Below the pieces are notes generated by a model that worked only from the letters and a program-made list of their open reading frames with translations, did not search any database and was not told where the DNA came from. Position numbers and translations under genes: made by a program. Positions 48,324-60,885 of a DNA stretch of 64,000 bases are shown one piece after another. This DNA comes from Whalleya microplaca (taxonomy: Eukaryota; Ascomycota; Sordariomycetes; Xylariales; Xylariaceae). The DNA is taken from the NCBI GenBank assembly GCA_022497155.1, contig MU385766.1, positions 62,001 to 126,000 on the forward strand, in the 5' to 3' direction. Each line of letters starts with the position of its first letter. Positions within the stretch are counted from its first letter, which is position 1.

Positions 48324-48818
48324 GCGAGGGTATATATAGACGAACCACAGAGCCACCGCGATAGTCTATAGTATGGGGGAGGGCGTTCAGAAAGTTGATT
48401 GATCCATACATACTACACCCATACATGCATACATCCATACATGCGGCAATGCATAGGATACCTAGATAGATAGATACATATAGGAAGCCAATGGGGTGGA
48501 TCTAGCTACGAAAATGCCACCGCGAAAGAAGAATAGACAGAAATAAGGACAGGCTTCTTGCGCTACATATATGCTTTCCGATCGATAATGGTGGATAATA
48601 GAATAGACCAGCCGCTTATGTTATGCCTAGTATGTATGAAAACCAAAAACTTCCCCTCATGGCCAAACCAATGATATTTTGACCTCTAAAAGCGTGATGA
48701 TGATAATAACATCATCATGGGTAGATCCGCCCCAATCGATTTCCGAACGCCGACATTGTGGCCGTGGCACTTCTTTCTATGGTGGAAAGCCACGAGCCCC
48801 AGTGCAAGAGGTGTATTG
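48324..48818. other. Convergent HAM1-peptidase spacer
   Basis: 495 bp between two converging genes, AT-rich, with CATACATACATC and TAGATAGATAGATA tracts near 48408-48480. No gene is seen. Confidence 0.55.
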
Positions 48819-50703
48819 TTACTTAATCAACCTAGACAGACACACACGAGTTAGAACAGGGGTTGCGATACCTAAGAGTTGGGTATTCTTGGCAGGAAGG
48901 AGGAAGGGGGGGGCATGCGTACTTCAGAATCTCAAATTCGTGATACTTCTTCAGGTACTTAGACCCGCGCCGGTACACCTTCAGCGCGTTGTCGGGATTC
49001 CGGTGCTGGAACCGGCGTCCGATGTATCTGGTGATGCTCGTGGGGTCGTGGAAGAAGGGGTCGAAGACCAGGAGCTCCAGGGCGCCGTTGCGCTTCTTCT
49101 CCAGCCCCACGATTGTGAGGGAGTGGCCTGGATGTATGTTAGCTACTACTGTATGAAGCTGAGAGGGAGATGGATGAGAGGATTCAGGGGCGGTATTACC
49201 TCGATGTTGGAAGTAGATGGGCGGCAGTGTCGTGCACCGGACCTTCTCCTGGGGGTCGAAGGGGGCGGACTCGAAATACCTCTCTACGGCATTGAACAGC
49301 AAGGCTTCCGCAGCTCCTGCTTCTGGGCGCTTGAACCCTTGTGCCTCACATCTGGACAACTGTGTTAGTGTTGGAGCTCTCAGACAATCTTAGCTTAAGT
49401 TGGGGGTAGAACTTACGGTATACCCAGACTGAGAAAGATCGCCTGTGCCTATTATGATATTAACAATAATACCTATAGTGGTTTCGCGAAGACTACTTAC
49501 CTCCGGTGTACCGATATATTTGCGAGTCCCCTTCACGCCCCCAGTCTCTACCCGGCCCTGGGTATTGATCCCCATATCCCAGGCCTTCTCGATGTAGTCC
49601 TGGATGCGGAAGATACTTGGAACCTTATGACGGAAGACATCGGCACCAGTTGCGCTCGCGCCCACGATGTAGGAGGTCAGCATCTGGATATTCCGGTACC
49701 CACAGAAGCTCCCTGGTAGACGGTTAGCGAGTCACTGATGACTGGCTTTGGAATCTTGGTAGGTGATTTTTATACCTTCTCTTCGTAGCTTAGAGATATG
49801 CTGGACAGCTGGATGGCAGAGATACGCATAATCTGTCGAGGGATTTTGTTCCAGCAGCTGCTCCAGGACCGTTATGATACCTAATAGATACATGTTAGCT
49901 TGAGCGGCTGGCATTGGTCCATCAACGGCGACTGACCGTGTGCACTTTCGTAGCCACCTTGCTTTAATAGGGACACGAGCCAGTCTGGCATCTTGTTCTC
50001 GTGTGCATACTTCCCCAGCTCCTCTTTCTAGATGGTGTATTAGTATACACGTGGTAGGAACCCAGCAAAGGGGCTGCTTTGGTCTAGAACTTACACCTAG
50101 TCTCTTGCGCGGAGGAGGCGGCCCGTCTGTCGGCAAATGCGCATCGTATGCTTTCCGTGATGAAGGCATGTGGAGTATCTGCTTCCACTTCTCGATGGAC
50201 CTGACCTGGGTGTCGTGCGGATCCGTCCGGTCGTGAGGCCGCGCCCGACTACTCTGGGCCACGCTGCTCGCAAGCATATAAGGAGAGTGGTAGCCATTGA
50301 CGAGCGTTGAAGTCTGGTCATCATAAGAAGCTAGCGATCTCTCAGTTGGCTTTGGCTCTGGCTCTGGTTCTGATTCTGGCTCTGGTTCCGCCCCCTCGGA
50401 AGCATGCAGTTCAATGTGGTCGTCGAGCTCAGCAAGGGTGAGGATGATGCCACAGCCGTCAATAGGACACTCGGCCTCCTCGACGCTTATGTCGGCGTCG
50501 AAGTCGTTGGCAGTCTCATCCGGGACGAAGGGCGATTTGCCTTCCGGATGCAATGTTTCCATATGCTACAAGGGGGGCAACGCTTAGTGAGATGGGGTGA
50601 GCGAGGCGAGAGAGAGAGATCTCCCAACAGAACTTACAAGCAAGATGGCATATTCGATATCAGCTTTGTAGCCACAGAAGGGGCAGATGACCTCGTTAGC
50701 CAT
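48819..50703 (-). CDS. Zinc-finger peptidase of family C78 (ZUFSP/ZUP1-like deubiquitinase)
   Basis: A cysteine protease of the UFM1-peptidase fold. In the animal and S. pombe relatives (ZUP1, Mug105) it cleaves ubiquitin chains. Nine exons (50638-50703, 50095-50565, 49937-50027, 49776-49880, 49501-49712, 49417-49448, 49200-49351, 48923-49127, 48819-48831) give 448 residues. The N-terminus has two C2H2-type fingers: CPFCGYKADIEYAILLHMETLH (residues about 7-28) and CPIDGCGI...DDHIELH (about 52-74). A Glu/Pro repeat EPEPESEPEPEPKP follows. The catalytic triad is visible: Cys248 in GSFCGYRN, His378 in GHSLTIVG and Asp399 in LLVFDPFF. All three are intact, so the enzyme should be active. The last 13-nt exon, ending LIK, is inferred; another acceptor would give a longer tail. 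The donor GTAATA of exon 7 is unusual. Confidence 0.88.
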
Positions 50704-51996
50704 AGCGATAGTACATGTACCCTGCAACGCATCGGTCATAGGGACGTCCTGCAGAGAATGTATCCTCTATGCAGTTGGAACTCCTTATAGAAAACCAGGA
50801 TTGCGCCTGAAGGATCTCTAACAACGACCCTCACGTAAATACGTCTAAGTTGCGTAGGAGCATGAGAACGAGAGCGAGGATTTGGGCCTCAAGGTGGACG
50901 ACTGACGAGGTTGGTCAGAAGTGGGTTTCATACGCAAGCAGCAGCTTCATCAGACCAATGTTAGGTTATGAGAGCATGAGGCTGAAAAAATGAGGTGCAT
51001 ATGTACTTATTCGTACTATTTCATCCGTCTATTCGTTCTTCGTATGTTCTGGTGTGTCCAGCACTAATGTTTTAGAATTGTGAAGTAGCGGAAGCCGCAA
51101 GCGGCTGATACACGCTTGAGAGGCGCCCGGAAACGTCACCAACACTCGGAATGCGAAGGGGGCCTATGGCCTATGCTGGCTGGTGCTGGCTTGTGCTAGC
51201 TGGCTAATAGCCTGAGGCTGACGGTGAGAAATGGGCAACTCGGCTGCTGCTGAATTGGATTAAGCAAAAAAAGGTCTGGTTGGAAAGCACTGAATACCTG
51301 ATCCCCATGCATATGTACTATAAGTAACCGCTTTAGAATCTACAACCAATTGCAGTCACCAGGACAGCTGTAAACGCATGATTGTTGTTTTTCCTTTGTG
51401 CTTCCAGGCTACTAGTAGAATGCTCCGATCAAATGTGTGGGCTTACAATGCCGCAATTGTTTGGTAGATGCATCGGACCCATACCTTAGGTACCAATCCG
51501 GTGACCACAGGCTATCACTAACTCGATAAGTGTTGCATTCTTGAGATAGTGCACCCTTTAGCTTCATATTGAAGCTAACATACTGTATACTTTCGAGTCT
51601 TTCATCTCTATATTTCTATATGTATAATCTAATAACTCAATCACTCATTTCTATTTTGACTCACACAGACACCTGGTCCTGTTAGTCACTCATTCTTGTT
51701 TCCTACCATGACGAGTCACAGAACACCACTCATATCTTGTAAAACTCATCAGTAGTATTAGTACCTTACCCTGCTTACCTACTTATGATCCTAGTCACGA
51801 ATGGACCCTAGAATCTGTATGTAGGTAACCTAGGCTCTAACTGTGGAAATCAAACGAACTTCATTTCACCGTCTTTCTAAAAGACGGTCTATAGACCATT
51901 GACATCATGCACTCGTAAAATCCGTTTCCTCCGAGATCCCTGTCTACTCAGTAAGGAACTCGGAAACCCTATCATCCTTGGTCATGCATGCGTGGA
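50704..51996. other. Upstream of C78 peptidase, downstream of SES1
   Basis: 1.3 kb without a credible gene. It has a GCTGGCTGGTGCTGGC-like imperfect repeat near 51174-51205 and AT-rich DNA toward 51600-51780. Confidence 0.5.
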
Positions 51997-53749
51997 CTAT
52001 ACGGCCAGATCCTTAAGCTTTTGTCCAGCGTCTGCCACTGCAGCGCCAGCAGCGGCCACCTTCTGCTTGGCTCCCTTATCCGCCTTAGCCTTGGCCTTCT
52101 GCGACGTCGTGTCCTTGGGCAACTCCTTGGTGAACGGGATAAACTCGGGGGCACCTGGGATGTACTTCCGCAGCGGCTCGGGAACTCGAAGACCCTGTAT
52201 ACGATTAATACCTTCAAGATGAACGCTGTGATTCCGTGGAAATACTTACATCTTCAGTCTGGTAGTTCTCGAGGATGCAGCACAGGGCTCGCTCCGTGGC
52301 GCATAGCGTCGAGTTGAGACAGTGCACGTACTTCTTCTTGACATCGGTCTGGGTCTTGGTGCCAAACCGGATCTCGAGGGCACGAGACTGGTAATCCGTA
52401 CAGTTCGAGCACGAGACGAGCTCTTTGTACTCGCCCTGGAAGGGGAACCACGCTTCCAGGTCGAACTTCTTGGCGGCCGCGTTGTTCAAAGCGCCCGACA
52501 CGATGGCCACCACTTGGTACGGGAGGCCGAGTGACTTGTAGAACTCCTCCGATGTGGTGAACATCTCCTCGAACATCTCCCACGACTTCTCGGGATCCGT
52601 GAGAACGAACTGCTCCACCTTCTCGAACTGATGCACTCGGAAGATACCCCAGGCGTCACGACCGTGGGAGCCGGCTTCTCTTCGATAGCATGAGCTGAAT
52701 CCGGCGTACTTGATGGGAAGCTCTCTCGCCATCATCCACTCGTCGGCGTGGAAGGCCGAGATAGGCTGCTCCGAGGTTGCGATTAGGTATTTGTCGTTCT
52801 TCTCGTCGCCATCAATGACCTTGTACAACTCCTCGTCAAACTGTTCCAGCTGGGCAGTCTTCGCCATGTAATCCTTGAGCACTGCGGACATTCCAAAGTC
52901 AGCATATATACCCGTTTCACGTAATCTCAAATCGTATAGACATAGCTCCCTAGGAGGACGTAAAATAGGGAGGGAAGGACTCCGGAGCACGTACTGAACT
53001 GCGGCGTCTGCAGCGGGGTGAAGCCCTTCGACGAGAGGAACTCCAGGCCGTAGTTGATGAGCGCCTGGTTGAGGAAGACGCCCCATTGTCGGAGGAAGTA
53101 GCCGCGGTGGCCGACGACCTTGACGCCGCGCTCGGGGTCGTAGCCGTCCAGGCGCAGGAGCACCTCGTGGTGCGAGAGCACGTCCTTCTTCTCGACGGCA
53201 ACGCCCTCGGGGGCCCAGGTGCGCTGCACCACGTTGTTGTCCTCGTTGTCGCTGATGGGCACCGAGTCGTGCACGATGTTGCCGATCGACTTGATCTTCG
53301 CCTTCAGCGCCAGGTCCTTCTGGGCCGCCGAGTCCAGGAGCGCCTTCTTCTCCTTGTCGTACGCGGCGCGCTGCGCTAGTAGGTCGTCGGCATCCTCCTT
53401 GGCCTGGGTCGGGTGGGCAGTTAGTTAGCAAGGGCGGGCTGGGAACTGAGGGAGTACAGGTGAGTCAGAGGAGAGAACGGACCTTCTTCTTCGCACCGAT
53501 CTGCTTGTTCACCTCGTTGATCTTGGTGTTGACCTGGCTGGCAGCGTACTGGGCTAGAGTCGCAAGGACGTGTCAGTCAGTCATGTATTTGGAAGCGATG
53601 GCAGGTTTGCACCGACTTCTTCTGTTGTCCTCGAACAACTCGATCACCTCGTCGACAACCTCGACCGAAGCATAGCGGCGGCGCTGGGACTCCCTGATCT
53701 TCTCCGGGTTGCCGCCCCGCTCGGCGATGAAATCGAGAACGTCGAGCAT
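51997..53749 (-). CDS. SES1: Seryl-tRNA synthetase, cytosolic
   Basis: Class II synthetase that charges tRNA-Ser. Five exons (53617-53749, 53483-53553, 52995-53403, 52250-52881, 51997-52194) give 480 residues (yeast Ses1 has 462). The N-terminal coiled-coil arm that grips the long variable loop of tRNA-Ser spans about 35-115 ([13 protein letters not shown], then a Lys/Ala-rich helix). Catalytic core: [41 protein letters not shown] (motif 1 area), [40 protein letters not shown] (motif 2), and [20 protein letters not shown] (motif 3). The C-terminal tail is Lys/Ala-rich, a eukaryote-type extension. Intron 2 contains an exact TGAGTCA at 53461-53467. The next gene upstream, RHB1, is on the same strand about 960 bp away. 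Confidence 0.96.
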
Positions 53750-54706
53750 GTTCGCAGAAATGCAAAGAGTGGTTAGAAGATACTAGTATACTAGAGAGTG
53801 ACTGTTGGGCGTGGAATGAACAAAAGTTCAAAATGTTGTAGTATCAGCTGTCTGTCCGTATAAACAGAGTCGAAAGTTTGGTGGGGTAATTTGCAGTGAC
53901 CAATACTTGTATGTAGGTGGTGGTGGGCTGGAGGGGCACTGCTGATTACTGCATGTTGGGGGGAAACATCGGACATCCCACCCGCCGTTGTGCACCTGCA
54001 TTTTTCAACTTCGCGGGGCACTTTTTTTCTTATCCGTTCTTATCCGTTCTTATCCATACATGAGGTAGGTAACTACCTAAGCGCAACCTGTGACTTACAT
54101 GAAGTACATGTAATCACTCAAGTAACATCTTTGATATCTTTCCTAGAGATGCTGTTAGACAAGGTAGCTTAACCTTAGAAATCGCTCATTGATCCCCTGC
54201 TCCGTTCCAAACCGTACAGCGGGCTATAGGTCATAGTCTACTGTAATAGTCTACTGTAACGCCTTGTAGATTTCAAATACATGTATAACCACATTATCCA
54301 GTTATCTCAGGGGTCGAAGCATGCACATGAGCCTCTCGCCACGTAGTAGCAAACTGGTGAAAGTAATAAATCCAATTGACTCCGTGACCCGTTCCGAGTG
54401 TAAGTATAAAATACAGACCAAACCGCTTGCCTCTATTCCAAGGGCTCGCGTGGTCAATTCGATCGATCGAGGCACCAGAGCCCTGGGCCTCATGTGTAGA
54501 GATGAAGTGTGCGTGCTATAGACAGCCACTCCGCGATAACTTGATCCTTCTAACTACCTGATCCATCCATCCATCCTACCCAAGCAATTCAGCAACGACA
54601 TCGTAGTCCGTCCATCCGCCCCCCCTTGCCCCTTGGTGTTGTTGATCTAATGTTTGTTGTGTTGTGTTGTGTTGGAAGCCTATGTATGTCCAATAGGTAC
54701 TAGGTA
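53750..54706. other. SES1 upstream and RHB1 downstream region
   Basis: 957 bp, no gene. A 10-bp repeat CTTATCCGTT (2.7 copies) lies at 54029-54055, about 280 bp upstream of the SES1 start. CCATCCATCC and GTTGTGTTGTGTTGTG tracts occur at 54564 and 54656 in the RHB1 3' flank. Confidence 0.5.
54029..54055. repeat. 10-bp direct repeat in the SES1 promoter region
   Basis: Unit CTTATCCGTT, two full copies and one partial copy. In the SES1 direction the unit reads AACGGATAAG and contains a GATAA core. Confidence 0.85.
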
Positions 54707-55675
54707 TCACATCATCTGGCACTTCCCGCCGTTGGCGGCCTCGCTGTTGTTCTGCACGCTCTCGATCTGCGCGATCAGCAGCTCGAAGGCCCGGCCGACG
54801 TGCTCGTTGTAGCGGGCGCTGGCCTCCGTCCACGCGCACTTGAACTTCTCCGCCAGCTTCTTGCCGTCGTCCTCGCTGACCTGCCGCTGCTCGGGCCGCA
54901 GATCGCATTTATTGCCCACGATGACCACGGGGATCCAGTCCGTGCCCTGCGTTGTTTGGTTGCGTCCGTTAGCATTGCCCCCTACCGCGTACAAACAAAC
55001 AAATAAACTAACTACCGTAACACATGACACTAGAAGAGGAAGAAGAAGTAGTGGTAGTGGCGGTAATGGGGGAAACGAACCAGGTGGTTGAGTATCTTGT
55101 CCCGGATCACCTGCACCATCTCAAACGAGGCCAGTGAGGACACCGAGTAGACCAGCATGTAGCCATGGATGCCGATGAAGTGCTTCGAGTTCAAAATGCT
55201 GTATTCATCCTGTACACGCAAGCAAAGCCGCCGTCAGCAAGTCAACTCTTAGGCAGACTTGTTTTGAGAGGAAGGGGGTGTAGTGTGCGTGTCTCGTACC
55301 TGGCCTGCGGTGTCTACAATCTCGGTCGCATAATCCTGCCCCTTGAATCGGATGGTTTTGCTAAACGTGTTCTCGATTGTCGGGTAGTAGCTCTCGACGA
55401 AATGGCCATCGACGAATTGAACGGCTAGAGAAGATTTGCCTACGGTCCCGCGGGTTCCACAGTCAGCTTGTTTGCTTGCTTGCTTTCGGTGTCACACAGA
55501 TATCATCATCGTCGTCATCGTCATCATCATCATGAAGCCGGTGGCGGAGGTCGGAGTAGAAGAAGAAGAAGAAGGGCAAGATTGGACACAGGCTGGCTTG
55601 CTTCGCCAAAACGTACGTACCTACGGATCGGCTGCCAACAATGGCTATCTTCCGCTGTTTGTGCGGCGTCGGCAT
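54707..55675 (-). CDS. RHB1: Ras-family GTPase Rheb (Rhb1)
   Basis: Rheb is a farnesylated small GTPase upstream of TORC1 in many eukaryotes; in fungi it is also tied to basic amino-acid uptake. Four exons (55621-55675, 55300-55439, 55081-55209, 54707-54946) give 187 residues. G1 is GSRSVGKSSL (14-23), with Arg at the position typical of Rheb where Ras has Gly12. Switch I is ESYYPTIENTFSK, G3 is VDTAGQDEYS, G4 is NKCD and G5 is TEASARYNEH. It ends CQMM, a CaaX box whose final Met predicts farnesylation. The first intron cuts the P-loop between GSRSVG and KSS. Three introns use GTACG- or GTTCG-type donors. Plus-strand frames at 55436-55719 are shadows of intron 1. Confidence 0.94.
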
Positions 55676-57033
55676 TTACAGGCGCGTTTCGTGTACGAGA
55701 GATGGGCGTAGGGGACTAGATAGGTAGAAAAACTTCTAAGTATGTTTATGTAGGTACGATATGACAATGGTACATGACACTTTTTTTTCGGGCGTCTCGA
55801 GCGTGGGGGAAATGTGAGAGTGTCTGGTGTGTGCAGGTCCCGGCGTGGTTGGGCGTGGGAGATCCTTGGAAGACGGGGGGATAATAATATTGCACACCTT
55901 TTTAACGTAACGCCGTAGTGTTTCAATCAGGCACGGCTTGCTTGGGATCTGGGTAGAATGACGTGCAGATGTTACCCAAAATCACACATCGAAAACTAGG
56001 TAGAAGGTTGCTTGGGCTAGGTAGGTATCGAGTCTGGCTGTTGAAATCTCAGAATTTCAAACAGGACGAGAGCTTGTATTCCGTAGTATGTACAGAGTAG
56101 GAGTAGTAAGTAGCAAGAATAAATGGCGTAGCTAGCTAGCTTCGTACATACATAGGCGGGGCAAGGGTGTTAAGAACTAAGGATATAAAGAACTGGATCA
56201 ATCTGATGTTCAGATACTATCCATGTACCTACATACCAAGGATGAACGGCTAGTCAAGGTACAATGCTACGTTAACTACGTAGCAGGCAGGGCAGCGCAG
56301 ATAGAATCGCAGATCTAAGTCGGTACCTATTTATAACTCCAGCCCGAGAAAGGCCAGCTGAGCATTGAACGACCGGAAAGAAAAGGGAATGCATGCGCAC
56401 ATGTCTCCGGGTGGATCTGAATGCTGTGCTCTGGTAAATCACAAGCTTCCATGTCGACTTAACCATCATCATCAATTGAAAGGATAAACGCGGGGCAGGG
56501 CCCCGGCCCCGGCTCCGGCAAAATACCTAGGTAACTTGCTTCAATGTTGCCACTATGCCCCTGGCAAGGCTTCTAAAGTCCACACCACCTGACCACCTAT
56601 GTAGATGTAGTAGTATTGTTGAATCAGCAGCCAACCTATTGCCACCAGCCGAAACGCCCGACGAGTTAATCAACTACTACAAGAATGCTCTCCATTCAAC
56701 TTTATGTCTTTCATAATATGCCTGGGTATAGTGCCGTGCCATGTCCTCTGTGGTTCGTCTCATGGTAGGTATCTATCAGAAGAAACCTCATGGACCAAGA
56801 CCAACAAAACCATGGCAGATGAACTCCTTTCCTGTGCTGTTGAAGAGACCAACGGGTCACACACCCACCCCTTTTCTTTTCATGGTACACGTTTCTAAGT
56901 TTCGTTATCCCCTATGCCACATTACCTCGGGTTGTTTTGCCTCCGACAATGTCCAATCATACAAATAATATCCTTGCCGGCGGATCATGCAATGGTACCG
57001 TTCCTACATGGCCATCTCAACCACGTAGCTGGC
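55676..57033. other. RHB1 upstream and WPL1 downstream region
   Basis: 1.36 kb with no credible gene. It contains GCTAGGTAGGTA motifs near 56014-56027 and an exact TACCTAGGTA at 56524-56533. The part next to 55675 is the RHB1 promoter. Confidence 0.5.
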
Positions 57034-59716
57034 CTAATCGCTTGCTGTCTGGTCTTCCAATTGATGCACCAGTTCCTGAAGGCGTTCCGTGTAGCCACTG
57101 TGACTTCGTGGGCCATTGTCACCTTCATCCGCGACGTGTTCCTGTTCCACTTTCTTATAGTGGGCAATGAACTCTCGTATCGAATCGAGGAGGGGCCCAA
57201 TGCTCTTAGCTGCATGGCTCGATCTCATCTTCTGTCGCACCGGCGTGTGAAGGGCTAGATAGCCCAGCAGGACTGATAAGTACCCAAAAGCAACGTTCAG
57301 GCGGCTTGTTTCCAGCGAGTCGGCCTAAATGTGTTCGTTAGTGCAATGCAATGAATCTAATCCGCTCCATGCTTACCTCTGCTGTTCTCCTGTAGTTCTC
57401 TAAGAACAACCGAATAAGTCCGTCAATCGGTCGCTGCCCATCGTGGTGGCAGTCGTTGATTACCTCTCTCACTAGGGGACTGTGCTCTGAGAAGTTGATG
57501 AGAATCCCCAGTCGCAGTACTAAACTGTCCAGGATCCCGTCAACCCACGAATCCTGCGAGAGGGACGTCCAAATCCGGTCAAAGCTACTGCAGATAGATC
57601 CCGCTAGACCCGGAATAAGCCCCTTGGATATAAAGATATCGGGTGCTTCCAAACTATTGTTTGTTAGGTTGATTGTAAGTTTCAGTACTGAGCTCTCGAG
57701 CTTGTTGCTCTCTTCGGCTACAGTTCGTCCAGCATTTCCAAAGACATCAGCCACAGTTGGTAGATATCGAGTAGCCCATTCACCGCGTGTACGCAGCGAT
57801 TCTGTGACAGTGACAGCATGGAATTCAAGGACAGATAGAAGGTTCCCAAGATCGATCGATTCGACAGACGTTGGAACGTCCCAATGATTCGTTTCTTCAG
57901 CTGCTGCTTCCGAAAGCACCGTAAATAGAGCTTCTGTCACATCAGGAGAGAAAATGTTTGGATCGCTCCCAATGCTGCTGTCTTGTGCAATGAGAAGATG
58001 TAACAACTTGAGGACAAGGCTTCTGGGCGAGACGTGAGATGGTGTGGCCACATCCCAGATTGGAAGCTCACGTAACGAATTTTGAATCGCAATTATGGAA
58101 TTCTGGCTTCTTTTGGAAAGGTTGCTCTTTCGGTCGCGCGTGATGACCTTGATATCCTGGGGCATGTTGAGATAGCGAGCAAACATATTTGCAGGATCCC
58201 CGAGTTTAAGAAGCTGAATTATGTGCGAAGAAGGCCACTTCGCAAGTATCGTGACAAGGGTTGAGAAGATGAGATATCCAGAAACAAGGTCTGATTCTTT
58301 GCCCACATCTTTCAGCAATGTGGCCTCGACACCGTGATCGCGGCATTGTCGCATAAAGGTCTTGTCCTTGATCTTCTCTGCTACTTGCAGCAATGCTGCT
58401 CTTCGAGATGATGAAGGTTTGTCGCTTGGGTAGCCCATCTGGTCGGCTAAATCCTGCATAGTGTCGGCCACCCGAGAGTTCGCTCCGGCCTGTCTAAGTT
58501 CGTGTATATGCTTCAGTTTCGAGTTGGGCGAACCGTCAGCTGTCAGATCATCGTCGTCGAAGGTAACCCCAGGCCTGGCAAATTTCTTCGGGGTCCCAAG
58601 CTCTAAGCGCCTCCCTTTGAGTGAGAATGATGAGTCCTCAGGCACAGCAAGAGCCTCTAGTAAGTTGTCTTCTTCCTCTTCAAGCACTTTTCTACCTTGT
58701 CCATATGTAAACTTGAGCGCACTGCTAGAGCGGGTGAAAGTTCTAGTACCAGTAGTCGGTACTGCCCTAGACTTAGCGCTCGGGGTTCTAGGTGGTTCTT
58801 GCGAGTCCGCTGTGAAGACATCACTGGTCTGGGTGCTTAACGTTGCTGGCTGACTTGAATCGATTTGGCTGTCCGGGCCATCGTCAACTATCTCGGTATC
58901 TTCATCCTGAGTCTGCTCGACAAGTGCATCAATCAATCGCTTCCTAGGCTTCTTGGAGACAATATTGGAAGTCGGTTTGGACGTCGTTCGAACCGTCCCT
59001 TCTGTTGTGACTGAAGTCGCGCTTGAGGATTTCGGTTTTGGTTTCGCTATTTCTTCGCGAGCAAAGCGCATAGGTATTTGTTGCTGTCGCGGCTGTTCCT
59101 GCTTGATCTCTTTGCCTTTGCTCGCCTTCGTGGTAATTCGTGTTGGATTTTTGACAGCGATATCTGCATTTTTGGAAGCATTCGGCGGCGTGGGTGTCAG
59201 GGGAGGACTTGATAGTTTAGCTTCAGCCACATCCATATCCATGGATTCTGGTGACATTCGAATGCGCTCTCGCGCGTTGGAACCGGCTGGTTCACGAGTA
59301 GTTCTGGGAGGCGCATAGGTACGCGACCGACGCGCCATGTTGCTGGGAGGTATGCTTTCTTCCTCAGACAGTGTAGGCTCTTGTGTTCGCTCTCTTGGGG
59401 CGTATACTTGTGAGATTTTGCGTTTCCTGTCTGAGCTTAGTAGATTGCTCTGCGAACTGCTTGCATCGGCCTTCTTGTCTACTGTTCTGTCGAGACTTTT
59501 TGATCCTGTAGAAGGCGGGTGGCGCAACGGCGAGGTAATAAGTGAAGGACGATGACGCGTTATAGTCATCTTCGGTTTCGACATAGAATCATTTTCCGAG
59601 GCAGGCTCAGATGCGGTAGGCGTGAATACGGGCTTTGGCTGTCTTTTACGAGCGCCCTTCCCATATGTCATCAGTCCTTTCTTGCGCAGTGCGCCTAAGT
59701 CCTGCTTGGTCGCCAT
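57034..59716 (-). CDS. WPL1: Wings-apart-like cohesin release factor (Wapl/Wpl1)
   Basis: Wapl opens the cohesin ring and limits loop size and sister-chromatid cohesion; it acts in the nucleus with Pds5. Two exons (57377-59716 and 57034-57324) give 876 residues. Residues 1-400 are disordered, basic and Ser/Thr/Pro-rich, as in other fungal members. The conserved WAPL helical repeat domain runs from about 400 to 850, opening with KHIHELRQAGANSRVADTMQDL and including RQCRDHGVEATLLKDV, YLIFSTLVTILAKWP and LSVLEFHAVTVTESLRTRGEW. The last exon carries LNVAFGYLSVLLGYLAL and HYKKVEQEH. I start at MATKQDLGALRKKGL, because the in-frame MLRKAR six codons upstream is less likely. Confidence 0.88.
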
Positions 59717-60885
59717 TCTGGCCTTTCTTAACACGGGTCACGTTCGTTGCGGCGTTTGAGTATCTAATCGTTCATGTCGATGGTGAGCGCAATGGGAGGT
59801 ATGCTGGGTAGAAGGGATTGGATGGGAGATGGAGAGTGAGAAGGTCCTGAAGAGTGTGGGTGAGCAACGCGGTAGTCGCAGTCTCGGAAGTTCTACGGCG
59901 TAAACAAGAAATGATCCCAGAGGGCACGAGTCGTATAGACAACTTTTGAAGTGGTGGGAGGCACCGACGAGGCGTTGCTGGGGGACAAGTCAGATACGAT
60001 AATTGAAATGATGGGGGAATTTAATGGTATTAGATTGTGAAGTCTGGAGCAAATATGAAGTCTATCTCGAGATATCTTCCAGTATGATTAGGCTGTGAAG
60101 AACGTCCATCGCTTCCGGCTATGTGATTGAGTGACGGAAGCATCAAATGTAGCCATCAAATCCCACGCCGCGTTTTCTTACTGCATGAACCCAAACAGCG
60201 CTGAATCGGCGCCTTTGTTGACCGCTGGAGCTAGAACATCCATGCCCCTCAGGGGGTATCTAAGTATGTACCTAGGTACATACCTACCTGCCTACTTCCT
60301 TACCTAATAATGTATGGACAGGCAATCAGGCAGTCAGGGCAGGAGCTGGACGGGTGGATATCCAAACGGCTATTGAAGGGTAGGCCCCATGCTAGGCTAG
60401 ACAGCGGCTAGGACCGCGATAAGGGCCCCTCCCCGATACTTTCATTATCATAGATAGTATCAATAACCACTATTTCAAAGTGCTCGCCCTAATAACGATA
60501 ATATCCATCCAAAAGCCTAGGGCTCTTGATTGTCGGCTTCAGTTGCAGCTTCACCGCGTCCTTTACCTCCAAGACTACTCAACCTCGTTACGTGGGACTC
60601 GTATCATTTAGAGTTTAGGGAAGTTCAATGTTTTCTCTATATTAATCTCTCTAGTTCCTCAACTCGAGCCACCGATATAAAGTCGTCACTATCCCGGGCT
60701 AGTCTACACTCTCTGACTCCTCGCGCTGCCTCTGTCAATCATTATTACATAAGTATAGCACCATCTACTTGCCTAGGTAGATCAGCCATAACGCTATATC
60801 GTCTGGGTGGCATCTCAACGTTGGTGCATCTGCAAAGAGTATCACATATTCTACAATACTACCTACACGATCCAGAAAACGTACA
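59717..60885. other. Divergent WPL1-FUR1 intergenic region
   Basis: 1.17 kb shared promoter region. TACCTAGGTA occurs at 60269-60278 inside a longer run of TACCTA/CCTGCCTAC repeats (60264-60305). No credible gene. Confidence 0.5.

Noticed and set aside
55436..55719. Plus-strand open frames of 83-91 codons
   Set aside because: They overlap RHB1 intron 1 and exon 1 in antisense and consist of His and Glu repeats from CATCAT and GAAGAA tracts.
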